The position numbers were made by a program, and so were the translations under genes. DNA of 64,000 nucleotides from Eustoma russellianum (Eukaryota > Streptophyta > Magnoliopsida > Gentianales > Gentianaceae). How positions within the stretch are numbered: the first letter of the stretch is position 1; the number at the start of each line of letters is the position of its first letter. Below are positions 46,401 to 56,725 of the stretch, piece by piece. Below the pieces are notes generated by a model. The model made no database searches, was not told where the DNA came from, and saw only the letters and a program-made list of their open reading frames with translations. The stretch covers positions 12,215,736 to 12,279,735 of the forward strand of contig AP025040.1 in the NCBI GenBank assembly GCA_036186865.1, read 5' to 3'.

Positions 46401-46745
46401 CGTCGGTATTTGTTATTTTTAAAAATATTAAATTTACTAATAATTATTTTAAATACATTATTTAATATTAAATTTTAAATTTTTTTTTGATTTATTAATA
46501 ATATTAATACATTATTAATTAAAAAGTTTTTATTATTATTTAATTTCTATAATATATTTTATTTTGTATATTAAATCATTTGTACGAATATTATACAGTA
46601 ATACGGTATTTGCGCATTCAAGTTCGTATAATTAAACACACAAACGAAATAGAATCCATAAAATTGTCAGATAGAATATAAAAGTACAAAGAAAATGTCA
46701 ATACAACAAATGAAATAGACTGTACAAACAATGAAAAAATAAAAC
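46401..46745. other. AT-rich spacer inside the CACTA element
   Basis: There is no gene. Runs of ATTAATAATTA-type sequence separate the left repeat block from the end of the TNPA-like gene. Confidence 0.5.
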
Positions 46746-46747
46746 AA

Positions 46748-48680
46748 CTATGCAGAGGAAGATGGAGGGGGATCATGCGGAGAAGAGTGACCATCAGGAG
46801 GGCGAGGCTGAGGCTGAGGCTGCGAGGAGCAGGAAATGAAAGACATGACTACCTGCGACAGGTGCGAGATTTGCTGGTTCGTTGCCTCCTGCACCTGCAT
46901 CGTCTGCCGCTGCGCATGCTCAAACGCCTGTTGAAGCGCCTGCTGCAGCGCCTGTACACTCTCCTCATGCCTCGTCCTGATGATCTCTATCTCACGCTGC
47001 AGCGCCGCATTATTTGATTCCAGGCGCGAAATATCCTCTGGCGTCGCAGAAGGCGCGGAGGTGCTGGCCTCGGAGGAAGCACCTGCTTGTAGAACTTCGG
47101 GAAAGAATCGCGGCGCTGCTGATCCAACCCCGTACACCTCCCTCTTCTTCTTATTTTGAGGGCCGACGGTCCGAACCGCATCCCAATAAGCGCGGTTCTT
47201 GTCGGCCTGTTCGCCCCTATCTGCGAGTAATCTGTTGTACTCGTCCTGAAATGAGAATAAGAATTGTTATTGGTTTAGCAATAAAACAAACTAAGGAAAA
47301 AACAAATGATATCGTAGTCTACTTACACTGATGTCGCGGGCCTTCGTCGTGATCCAGTCCTCCGTCCCGTCGGAGGCTTTCTTCCGATGCGTCTTGTAGA
47401 AGAGATCGTAGGAGGCTGGCCACTCCCCCGTCTCCTCGTGCTGAAAGAATGAAATAAAATATGTTAGTGAAATCCAGAATTTAAAAATTTCGGCATGACC
47501 TATTCGTTTATTGGAGGTATCCCGGCCTTAAGGCCTCTCCCAAGTCAAATCAAAAATAAAAATAAAAAGGCAAATGAACACATGTACCACTTAAAGTAAC
47601 CATATACGAATACCAAAAAAACAACAGCGCAACATAAGAAATCAACGAATATAAATAATCCACTTAACTCAATGAATATAAATAATCCACTTAAGTCAAT
47701 GAATGTAAATAATCCAATGAAATCAATGAATCTAAATAATCCAATATTAAAATACTCACCATAGAACGCATCGTGGTGGCGTGGAAAACCGAACCACCTG
47801 AGTGTGTGGCAGGTGCTGGGCCCTGTACATTGCCGCTGCGCCGGTTCGCCGCGTTCCGGGCGCTGCGGGCTTGGTAAGCAGGGTCCCTCCACCCTTCTAC
47901 CCACGCCGCCCAGACGGCCTCGGATACGTAGGCAGGCCTTATCCACGTGGGGTCACGCTCCGACTTGGTCTTGAGGGAGTTGACAAAAGTCGCCGTAGCA
48001 TTTGGCGGCCCTATGCCGCCAGGCCTGCTCCACGTCGTGGGCGATGTCGGCTGGCCAGCTGTACGCCTTCTGCAATTATCATACGGAGGAATAATAAAAG
48101 TGTGGTTAGAAAAGTAATGATTGATTACGCATCAAAAGTGAAATTCATCAAATTTGAATACCTGAAACTCATCCCAGTAGAACCTACGTGTCTCCAGGGT
48201 GACACAGGCCCAGGAATATCCAGATGGGTCAAGCCTCAGGTGGAAGGACCGGGTGATGCAACCGGAAAGCGCGCCATTGTCCGATCCAAACCTGAAAGAG
48301 GTGAAGTTGTTAGGAAAAAATAACGCGTGAAATATATTTGAAAACATGTTAAATAAATTAATCATTACTTACTTATGGGTATCATGTGACCAAGGGAGGG
48401 GACGACGCCCTGGTATGACACCCTGGTCCGATGCCGCATCAGACGCCGGATGAGGTGCTGATGCGCTGGGTGTGGGTGGCGTCGTATGTCTGGGGGGTGC
48501 GGACATGTCGGCAGACCGTAAAAGGTCTGCGTCCGCAGCCAGAGCGGCGGTCGAAACCGAGGCATACGTATCATGCTGAGAAAAGAACATATCGAACTCT
48601 CCTTGAAGGTCCTGTGTAGCTGGTGGGTATGTGGATCTCGTCGGTAAACCCTCACTAGCCATTAGATCTGAGAGGAACAT
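46748..48680 (-). pseudogene. TNPA-like gene (Transposase_24/PF03004-like) with one frameshift
   Basis: Five exons on the minus strand have consistent GT-AG junctions: 48680-48373, 48291-48162, 48069-47760, 47440-47327 and 47245-46748. The first encodes a Pro/Ser/Ala-rich N-terminus; a better start may be the ATG at 48662 (MASEGLPTRS). The middle encodes RRFYWDEFQ, VEQAWRHRAAK, a PAYVSEAVWAAWVEGWRDPAY segment and HEETGEWPASYDLFYKTHRK, the usual TNPA/Ptta domain. The last exon has a long Gln/Ala-rich coiled coil. The length sums to a multiple of three plus one: a TTTT run near 47983 has one T too many compared with the family reading frame. In En/Spm this type of protein binds subterminal repeats and regulates transposition. 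Confidence 0.8.
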
Positions 48681-48824
48681 ATTAATAATTTTTTAAAACG
48701 TTTCGGCATGACCTAAGCGTTTATCGGATGTTTCCCAGCCTTAATGGCCTCTCCAAAGACAAATCCAAATCCAACAACCTTATACTAGTATCATACCGAA
48801 AATCATATGCAAACCTCTCCAAAA

Positions 48825-49065
48825 CAGTTTGTACATATATATACCATATATGCATATATATACCATATACATATATACCCATATATACAGATATATACCC
48901 GTATATGCATATGTATACCATATACATATACCCGTATATACAATATATATACAACTATATATACGTATATACATATATATACTACATACATATCTACCAT
49001 ATACATATATATACCATATACATGATATAACATACATATTCTATACACATATACATATATATACC
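48825..49065. repeat. (ATATATACCATATACAT)n microsatellite
   Basis: An imperfect array of CATATATATACC units. Tyr/Ile-rich open frames on both strands are artefacts. Confidence 0.85.
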
Positions 49066-49069
49066 ACAT

Positions 49070-49428
49070 CCACCCACACCCAGCCCGCCACCCAGCCCCG
49101 CACCCAGCACCCAGCAACCACCACCCAGCACCACCACCCAGCACCCACTCGTCCCAGCACCACCCAGCCCCGCACCCAGCACCACCGCCCACCCACCACC
49201 CAGCCCCGCACCCAGCCCCGCACCCGGCACCCACTACCCAACACCACCACCCAGCACCACTGCCCAGCACCACCCAGCCCCGCACCCAGCACCACCGCCC
49301 CACCCACACCCAGCCCCGCACCCAGCCCGCACCCAGCACCCACTGCCCAGCACCACCCAGCCCCGCCACCCAGCCCGCACCCAGCACCACCGCCCAGCCC
49401 ACACCCAGCACCACCACCCCACAAGACA
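49070..49428. repeat. (CCCAGCACCACC)n minisatellite
   Basis: A C-rich array of CCCGCACCCAGCACCACCG-type units, about 360 bp long, with strong strand asymmetry. It lies upstream of the TNPA-like gene. Gly/Trp- or Pro/Thr-rich frames across it are not genes. Confidence 0.9.
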
Positions 49429-49634
49429 TTAAAAAAATTAAAAACAACATAACTAATTAAAATCAGTAAAAACGAAATAGGAAGAGAAACTAACCGAAGA
49501 AAGGAGGTCAACGGAGAACTTCGCCGCGGGAGGGAGCTTTCGCCGGGGGAGGGAGGGAGGTTTCGCCGGTGGGGGGAGCTTTCGCCGAGGGAGGGAAATG
49601 GGGAAGAAGAAAGAGGGGGAGTTCACCTTATGTG

Positions 49635-49768
49635 CGTAATTTTGCGACGACATAGCGACGAACGTTCGTCGCTATTTAGTTTCGTCGCTATTTTTCATGT
49701 GTCGTCGTTATTTCAAATGTAGCGACGCAACATTTCGTCGGTAACTCGTCGGTGTTATAATTTTTGAA
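49635..49768. repeat. Internal block of CACTA subterminal-type repeats
   Basis: About ten GCGACGA/CGTCGCTAT motifs lie in 130 bp between the two transposase genes. It may be part of the promoter region of the minus-strand TNPA-like gene. Confidence 0.75.
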
Positions 49769-49867
49769 AAAAAAATACAAAATATAAAGTAGTATATACA
49801 TGAATATAAGTACATCAACACATACACACTTTCATATAAAGAGGTACATAAAATTTTTTGGCTAATG

Positions 49868-52800
49868 TCAATCTTCCTGGTCATCTGCATCCTCATACGC
49901 ATCTTCATCTTCATCTTCATCTACATGCTCGTCGTCCTCTTCATCCTCGTATTCGTCTTCGACTACGTCTTCAATATTGTCAGGCGGTTGTATGTTGAGA
50001 TGAATTTCGATGAAACCGCTGTTGGGGTCATTTAGAGGGAGGTCGTGCAGTTCAACATGTGTCGTATCTAGAACGGACGGGTTTTCTTCTTGAAATGCGG
50101 CGTCCATACCATCTGAACCTGTCTGTATACTAACATCAAACTTGCTCGATTTCACTTTGCACACAGCTCGCCAGTCTTTTGAGCTCGCATTCATCCTCGT
50201 TGTTGGATACGATAGATAGTACACCTGGGACGCTTGACTAGCCAAAACGTATGGATCGTATTTTCTGTACCGTTGCCCTTGGTGTATGTCTACCAACTTA
50301 TATTGGTCGTGAACCTTTGTGCCAACGCGATAACCTTCTCGAGTTGGATCGTACCATTCGCATTTGAATAGGACCACCCGCTTTATAGGCAATGCCGGAT
50401 ATTCGAGCTCAATGATGTCAGTAAGGTAGCCGTAGAGGTCATCCTCGTCTGGGCTATTGTCATACCGCTTGACACACACTCCGCTGTTCTCCGACGATTT
50501 TCGGCTGGCATGGGAGACTGTGTGGAATCTATACCCGTTGACAAAACACATGTCGTGGCGCGTGACTCTGTTAAATGGACCCTCGGCTACTGGTGTCAGA
50601 ATGTAACCGTACTCATCGTCAGCCAGATGACCTTTGCTCGCCTGTAAAACGACAAGTAAGTATACATCAGCGGGGCAATAAATGCGTATCACATATCGTA
50701 CACGTAACAGGCAAATATGTAAACTTACATGCCACCTGAACCAATCAGCAAACTTGGAATCTAACTCATTGTTTATTGCATCGCTCGATATACCCGGTGA
50801 ACGGTGTTGCAATAAATCAATGAACAAGCTGAAGCAAATTACGAATGAGTACCATGTATATCTTTGAAACATAATGGATAGAGTATCGCAAGGTCTTTAC
50901 AAAATAAAATTGGATATCGTTTATACCTCTGGAAACGGTCGACTTGACGGCAGTTGCGCAGAACATAAGAATGAGCAATCTTCAGCTCGCTGTCCCCCAA
51001 TATCATTTCCTTTCCATGTCCGTGAAATCTGATCGGATGTGTGAATATTGGGAGGACACTGGATCTGGTAATGCCGTCGTCGTTCCGGGGAACATCTCTG
51101 CACCTCGACGGGACATCTGGCTCGAAGTAATGAGACACGAAAGCCGATGCTTCCTCCGTCAGATAGGCATTGCACATCGAGGCCTCGACTTTCGCCTTGT
51201 TCTTGATGTTCAGCTTCAAATGCCTGAGATATCTGTTCATATAGTGAATGTATGTTCAGATGCTTGCGCTTAGACACATAAGAACGTCATGCACATAAAA
51301 AAAGAGTACCTCTCGAACGGATACATCCACCTGTACTGAACAGGACCACCAACACGTGCCTCGTATGGTAGATGAACTGGCAGGTGTTCCATTGAATCAA
51401 AGAAGGCCGGAGGGAATATAGTTTCCAGCTTGCATATGATCACTGGGATTTCGCCCTCCAGCCTTGACATATTATCCACACTGAGTCTCGTGGCTGTAAG
51501 ACATTTGAAAAACAGACTCATCTCGGTAATTGCTTCCCATACATTGGTTGGAAGCAGATCGCGGAATGCAATGGGCATCAACCGTTGCATGAAAACGTGA
51601 CGGTCGTGGCTCTTCATCCCGTGCAAACCGCGTTTATTCACGTCGATGTTCTTCGACAGGTTCGAAACATGGCCATCAGGAAATCTAGCCGTCCCCAGCC
51701 ACGATAACAACGCACTGACCTGCTCCGCATTCAGCGTGTACGAGGACTTCGGCATGTATGATGTGCCAACGGGATGCAGCTCCGGTCGCATGTTGAGGTC
51801 GCGCATATCAAGTCGTGCCTTCATATTGTCTTTTGTTTTTCCTGGCACATTCAGCACTGTATTGAAAATGTTGTCAAACACGTTCTTCTCAATGTGCATG
51901 ACATCCAGGTTATGTTGGGTCATATTGCTCTTCCAATAAGGAAGCTCCCAGAATATGCTTCTCTTCTTCCACCCGATACAGTAACGAGCCAGGTCTGCGT
52001 TGTGACTGCCGTCCGGATCATCAGCGACCCCCACGAATCCACAACTGTCTATCTCCTGCAGCACCTCTGCACCCGTGAGGAGCTCGGGCTTTGTGTCCTT
52101 ATCGACGATGCCAGGCATGAACGCCGTCACGTTCTTTCTGTACAAATGACGTCTGGGCAGGAACTTCCTATGGCTGTCGAACCAGCTTATCTTACGTCCA
52201 TGTTTCAAGGACATCGTCTTCGCTTGCTTCATGCAGCAAGGGCAAGCGTATTTCCCCGCTGTGCTCCACCCCGACAACATAGAATAAGCCAGGAAGTCGC
52301 TGATCGTCCACATCAGCGCGGCGCGTAGCTGGAAGTTTTGTTTAGTCGATACATCGAACGTCTCCATGCCAAACTCCCACAACCACTTCAGCTCCTGTAT
52401 CAACGGCTGCAGGTATAGGTCGATCTTCTGTTTCGGATTCCTAGGCCCCGGTGCGATCACAGTCAAGAACATGTACGGCGTCTTCATGCACATCCAAGGC
52501 GGTAGATTGTACGGCGTCACGATTACAGGCCACGACGAATACTGCTCTCCCGACTGTCCAAACGGGTTGAACCCGTCGGTGCATAAACCCAACCTAACGT
52601 TCCTTGTCTCCGACGAAAAACCCGGATGCGTCGCATCGAACGTCCTCCAAGCTTCGCCGTCAGATGGATGGCACATCTCACCGTCTTTCGTGTAGTGCTC
52701 CGCGTGCCACCTCATCTGGCTAGCTGTGGCACCGGATGCGTATAGCCTCTGCAGTCTAGGGGCGAGAGGTAAATAGTAAAATTGTTTTCTTGGCACGTTC

Positions 52801-53605
52801 CGGTTTCTTTTGTTCGTTCTCCACCTGCTTGTCCCACAGACCCTGCACATGTCTTTATCCTCGTTGATGCCCCAGTATATGATGCATCCCTCTGAACAAC
52901 AATCGATTTTCTGAACCGGCAGTCCCAACGCCTGCAGCTGTTTTCTTCGTCGAATAAAAACTGTCGACCATTGTGTTCCCTTCGGGAAGAGATTCCCTCA
53001 TCAGCTGACACATCCAATCTCTCCGTCATGCGGTGTTCCGCCTTCATGCTCGTCATCCGACCGATCATGGACATCTGTGTGTGACTACCGCAACCAGGAT
53101 ACAGCGGCGTGTTGGCGGCGTTCAGCATCTCAAAAAACTGTCTCGCCTGAGGGTTCGGATCTTCCTCCACGAATATACGCGGCTGTTCATCCGGATCCTG
53201 CATTTGTAACAACTACTCTCCGGTAAATGCGCCGGCGGCTGCGTCTGTCACCATCTGCATGTATGGGTTGTGAGATCCCTCGCATATTTCTTCGGCATCA
53301 ACCTGACCGGGTCCCCCTTCGACGTGTACAGTTGCAGATGTAGACGCCCCCTCATATTCGCCGTGACAGTACCATGTATGGTAATTGTGGACGAAACCTT
53401 GTTTCAATAAGTGAACCCTCACGTCACCCAGATCCTTATATTTACGGTTCTTGCATTTCTTGCACGGACATCTAATCTGCGTTCCACTTTCATTACTCGT
53501 CGCAAAATCCATAAATTCTTCGAGACCTTCAACAAATCTAAAACACCACTCCCCGTTGTTTATTCTCTGGTACATCCACTTTCTATCGCTTCTCCTCGGA
53601 TCCAT
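49868..53605 (-). pseudogene. TNP2-type CACTA transposase gene, with TAG and frameshifts
   Basis: Main blocks on the minus strand: 53605-51310, 51232-50927, 50828-50729 and 50641-49868, with plausible GT-AG junctions. The start encodes MDPRRSDRKWMYQRINNGEW, a transposase-associated domain (PF13963-like) with a CPCKKCKN zinc motif. Next are the TNP2 transposase core (CRVCGTSRW, DGFNPFG, a YSMLSGWSTAGKYACPCC segment, HNLDVMHIEKNVFDNI) and a DUF4218-like segment (VSALLSWL, ITEMSLFFKCL, LPYEARVGGPVQYRWMYPFER). The last exon holds a DUF4216-like part (NGYRFHTVSH, DIIELEYPALPIKRVVLFKCEW, YVLASQASQVYYL) and a very acidic tail. An amber codon at 53213-53215 and frame changes near 53000 and 52945 break the N-terminal third. 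A 552-codon frame for the core (52928-51270) remains open. Confidence 0.88.
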
Positions 53606-53759
53606 TTTCTCGATACACCTTCAAAATAACAGCAGCTATCTTTTTTCGGTGGTAGAAAAAATCAAAATTCCACACTTCGGTTTTTTCGTTCAAAATTGAT
53701 GATTGATGTGTTTGAAATGAGAGAAGAATGGGAGAAGAGAAGAAGAAGGAAAATGGTTT

Positions 53760-54360
53760 TATCGTTCTCAGCCTGCAATGTTACCGACGCAATAGCGACG
53801 AGATAGCGACCACAAACAAACACAAATCTCGGAAACAAACAAACACAATACCGACGACTTCGCGACGACCGGCGACGAACAAGAAACACAAATCTCGGAA
53901 ACAAACACACATACCGACGATTTACCGACGACCAGCGACGAAACACGTCGTTTGATATGCTTTTACCGACGAAGTACCGACCACATTGCGACGCAAAACA
54001 TCTCTTCACTCCGTACGACGTGATTCGTCGCTACGTCGTCGCTACGTCGTCGCTAAAAGGCAGTCCGTCCAGTTCCCAATGCTTACAACGCGCGAATTTT
54101 TTTGAATTTACCGACGTTTTACCGACGAAACAGCGACGGATAACGTCTCTTCACATTATTCGACGCGTTTCGTCGCTACTCCGTCGCCAAGTAGTCGCTA
54201 TTCGGCAGTGCCAGTTCAGTTCCCAACGGTTGCATCGTACGATGAATATACGTTGCAAATTCGTCGCTACGTCGTCGCTAAAACAGCCGAAAGGTCATCA
54301 CTGCATATTCCTAACGGTTGACAAAAACGTCGCTATGTCGTCGCTATGTCGTCGCTAATT
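53760..54360. repeat. Right internal repeat block between divergent CACTA genes
   Basis: Dense CCGACGA, TAGCGACGA and CGTCGCTACGTCGTCGCTA motifs lie between the start of the TNP2 gene (minus) and the small plus-strand ORF. It could act as a bidirectional promoter under repeat-binding control; this is inference. Confidence 0.85.
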
Positions 54361-54364
54361 TTAC

Positions 54365-54372
54365 TATTTATA
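54365..54372 (+). promoter_or_regulatory. TATA box candidate of the small CACTA ORF
   Basis: TATTTATACCCC lies 56 bases before the ATG at 54428, immediately after three CGTCGCTA repeats. Confidence 0.6.
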
Positions 54373-54427
54373 CCCCAAACATCCGCACATATACATACAC
54401 ACATATAAGGTTATAAATAATCAAAAT

Positions 54428-54763
54428 ATGCCGCGTCGTTTTAAAAGAACCCCAAGGCGTGGTGGACGGGCAATCAGTGCCCCTCCAGAAGGGCCTCCTC
54501 CTCCTCAAGTACCATCGGTTGAGCGAGAAGGTTCTGTATCTGTCTATGGCCCACCGCAGCATCAGAGTGATCAAGAACAAACGCCTGTGCAGGACGCCGA
54601 CTTCTGTATGCTGATGGCAAACATGCAGCAGCAGTCGCGGCAACTGCACAACATGACTAGAAGGCTGCGGAAGATGAAATTTAGATATTACAAGCTCAAG
54701 CGCCTTCTCAAAGAGTTTGCGGAGAATGTCGCGGCCACTCTTTCGTCCGATGACGAAGAGTGA
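54428..54763 (+). CDS. Small basic/coiled-coil protein in the CACTA element, unknown
   Basis: An intact 111-codon frame with its own TATA-like box begins MPRRFKRTPRRGGRA. It has a strongly basic N-terminus, a Pro/Gly-rich middle with PPEGPPPPQVP, and a helical region of about residues 55-105 with heptad-like spacing (MANMQQQSRQLHNMTRRLRK, then KLKRLLKEF). The end is acidic (SSDDEE). It is oriented opposite to both transposase genes and is flanked on both sides by GTCGCTA-type repeats. I do not recognise the family. The composition (basic tail, coiled coil, acid end) is compatible with a nucleic-acid-binding or regulatory dimer, but that is only inference. A downstream TTATTGAATGAATGAG could serve the 3' end. 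It is the only undamaged gene of this transposon. Confidence 0.6.
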   Translation: MPRRFKRTPRRGGRAISAPPEGPPPPQVPSVEREGSVSVYGPPQHQSDQEQTPVQDADFCMLMANMQQQSRQLHNMTRRLRKMKFRYYKLKRLLKEFAENVAATLSSDDEE

Positions 54764-54894
54764 ACGGCACATCTCCGCATCTCTTTTTAGATTTTTTTTT
54801 ATTTTTTAGTTTGATAATGTAACTTTTTATTATTGAATGAATGAGTATTTTTCCCAATCACAGCTTTCTTTTTCCTTAATCAATACACGTGTTT

Positions 54895-55325
54895 AATTCT
54901 CGATGTATCTGCGACGACACAACGACAAATCGAATTACGAACGGAAAGTAAAACAAAACATTTGCCACATGCGGGTTTCATTGACAAAAAAAACGACGAT
55001 ACACAACGCCAAGAACTTACTAAACGACGAATTTATTTTATTGGGGCTAATTTTAGCGACACAATTGCGACGACATAGCGACGTAGCGTTACAAACTAAA
55101 TAGCGACGAATAAAAACACGCAGAGTAGCGACGACACACCGACAAATCACCGACGTAATTCACCTGACTGACTATTTTTCTTTTAGCGACAACGAATTTC
55201 ATCGTACTTTCGTCGCAATTAGCGACGACATTAGTTTTGTCGCACAGTCGTCGCTATTACCGACGAAACAACGACTATACGTTGTTCGTCGGTGATTTTT
55301 TCGTCGGCAAACCACAATTTTTTTG
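54895..55325. repeat. Right subterminal repeat block of the CACTA element
   Basis: Many TAGCGACGA, CCGACAAA and TCGTCGC motifs lead to the right terminus. The last 40 bases contain AACCACAATTTTTTTGTGGTG, a short hairpin that includes the terminal repeat. Confidence 0.85.
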
Positions 55326-55333
55326 TGGTGTTA

Positions 55334-56207
55334 AAATATGATAATAATGATATACTAACAGTTTCTAAAACCGTTAATTATTTATACAAGATATCTTTTG
55401 TTAGAAAATGTATACAAGAATAAAGAGTAGATTGAGCAAGTTTGATGGCTTGATGCGTGTATTACACTTTCCGTAAAGAATATTTACCCCCACTAGTTGA
55501 TGCAGGGTTGTAGACAAATTTCCTCCTATGATACAACAACCAAATAGTTTCAAACCTCACCAATAAAGAGAGAAATTAAAATAAACTTTCAAATTGAGAA
55601 TGTTTTATGTAGGAAGAAGAATTTGGAATGCAAGAATGAACTTAGGCTTAAGATATATTGAAATGTGTTGCAATAGCCTTTTTATAAACTTTTGAACTTC
55701 ATTTCAGACGTTTCTATCCGTTACATGGTGATTGGATATGTCTCTTCGTGCATAAGTTGCAACTCTAGATGAAAAGTCACTTTTATTGGGCACATCGATT
55801 GATCGACGTGATCGATCGATGTGACATCGATTGTTCGATGTCATCGATCGATATCTCACAAAGAGCTCCAACTTTTCATCTAAACCATATCGATTGATGT
55901 CTCACAGTGTGCTCTAGGTTTTCAACCAAGCTACTTCGATCGATCTATGTATCGATCGGTCGATCTGAGTGATCGATCTATATTGGACATTAAACTTCAA
56001 CTTTGCACTCAGGGTACATCGATCTATGTGACATCGATCGATGTGATCGATCTATGTCCAACAGAATACTCAGCTTCATTTTCAAGCCACATGTATCTAT
56101 CCAACTGAGACATGAATCGATCCATGTCATGTGCCAAGCTATTCTTGGTAATTTAAACACCAATCCACCTTCATTTTTCCTTCCATTACCTTTACAAACT
56201 ATTATAA
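55334..56207 (-). repeat. Probable 3' LTR of a copia remnant, with ATCGATCGAT repeats
   Basis: On the minus strand a polypurine AAGTGGGGGATTG (56208-56220) is followed by TGTTATAATAGTTTG, the LTR start at about 56207. TTTATAAAAAGGC near 55685 is promoter-like. ATCGATCGATGT-type motifs cluster at 55795-56110. The CACTA element abuts or interrupts its lower end, so the LTR end is not fixed. Confidence 0.6.
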
Positions 56208-56725
56208 CAATCCCCCACTTAGTTTGTAAAGCAATTTATGACATTCAATGCATCTAAGAAGTATCTTTCGATGTGAACCTCTTATTATTATAATACTTTA
56301 AAGTTCTAACAAAATCTTGATAGTTTAAAAGCCTTGAATCAGATTCCTATGTGCTAGAACCAGAAATATTATACACATGAAACCACATTCTCACTAGAAG
56401 TTCATCTTAAACTGCACTTTATGGCCTATGCTTCCCCTAGTATTCATGAACATTTCAAGATCATTACTTGTCGAAGCCGCACCACTTCCCATGTTCATAT
56501 AGGTGAAGATTATGATATTTCCTCTTAATCTTTCGTTAAGAGTGCTTTAACGCTCACCCTCCTTTAACACTAATATTCCAATTCTTTAAGAATCAATACA
56601 GTGCGGTTTGATTCTTTAAAGATCAATCTCAGTGCTTTAATCCGTCACTTTGTGACTTGTTGTTACCCATTGAACCTTTGACTAGTGGTATCCCAAGAAA
56701 GGTTGGGTTTCCATCACAAGTGAAC

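Larger units (their letters stand above)
45937..55330. mobile_element. Full-length CACTA (En/Spm) transposon, 9394 bp
   Basis: Both ends read CACCACAAAAAAA (left at 45937; right, inverted, ending at 55330) and are flanked by a TTA duplication (45934-45936 and 55331-55333), the 3-bp TSD of CACTA elements. Dense subterminal repeats of CGTCGCTA/TAGCGACG occupy both sides. It carries two classical genes on the minus strand, TNP2-like and TNPA-like, plus a small plus-strand ORF near the right end. The canonical CACTA terminus is replaced by CACCA at both ends. Both classical genes carry reading-frame lesions, so this copy is probably non-autonomous now. It sits beside the LTR region of a copia remnant. 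Confidence 0.93.

Noticed and set aside
48725..49511. Long open frames on both strands (Tyr/Ile-rich, Gly/Trp-rich, Pro/Thr-rich)
   Set aside because: They are simple translations of the AT microsatellite and the CCCAGCACCACC minisatellite and have no domain or splice context.
51646..52695. Plus-strand open frames inside the TNP2 region
   Set aside because: They are mirror frames of the transposase coding sequence, which has strong domain matches on the minus strand.
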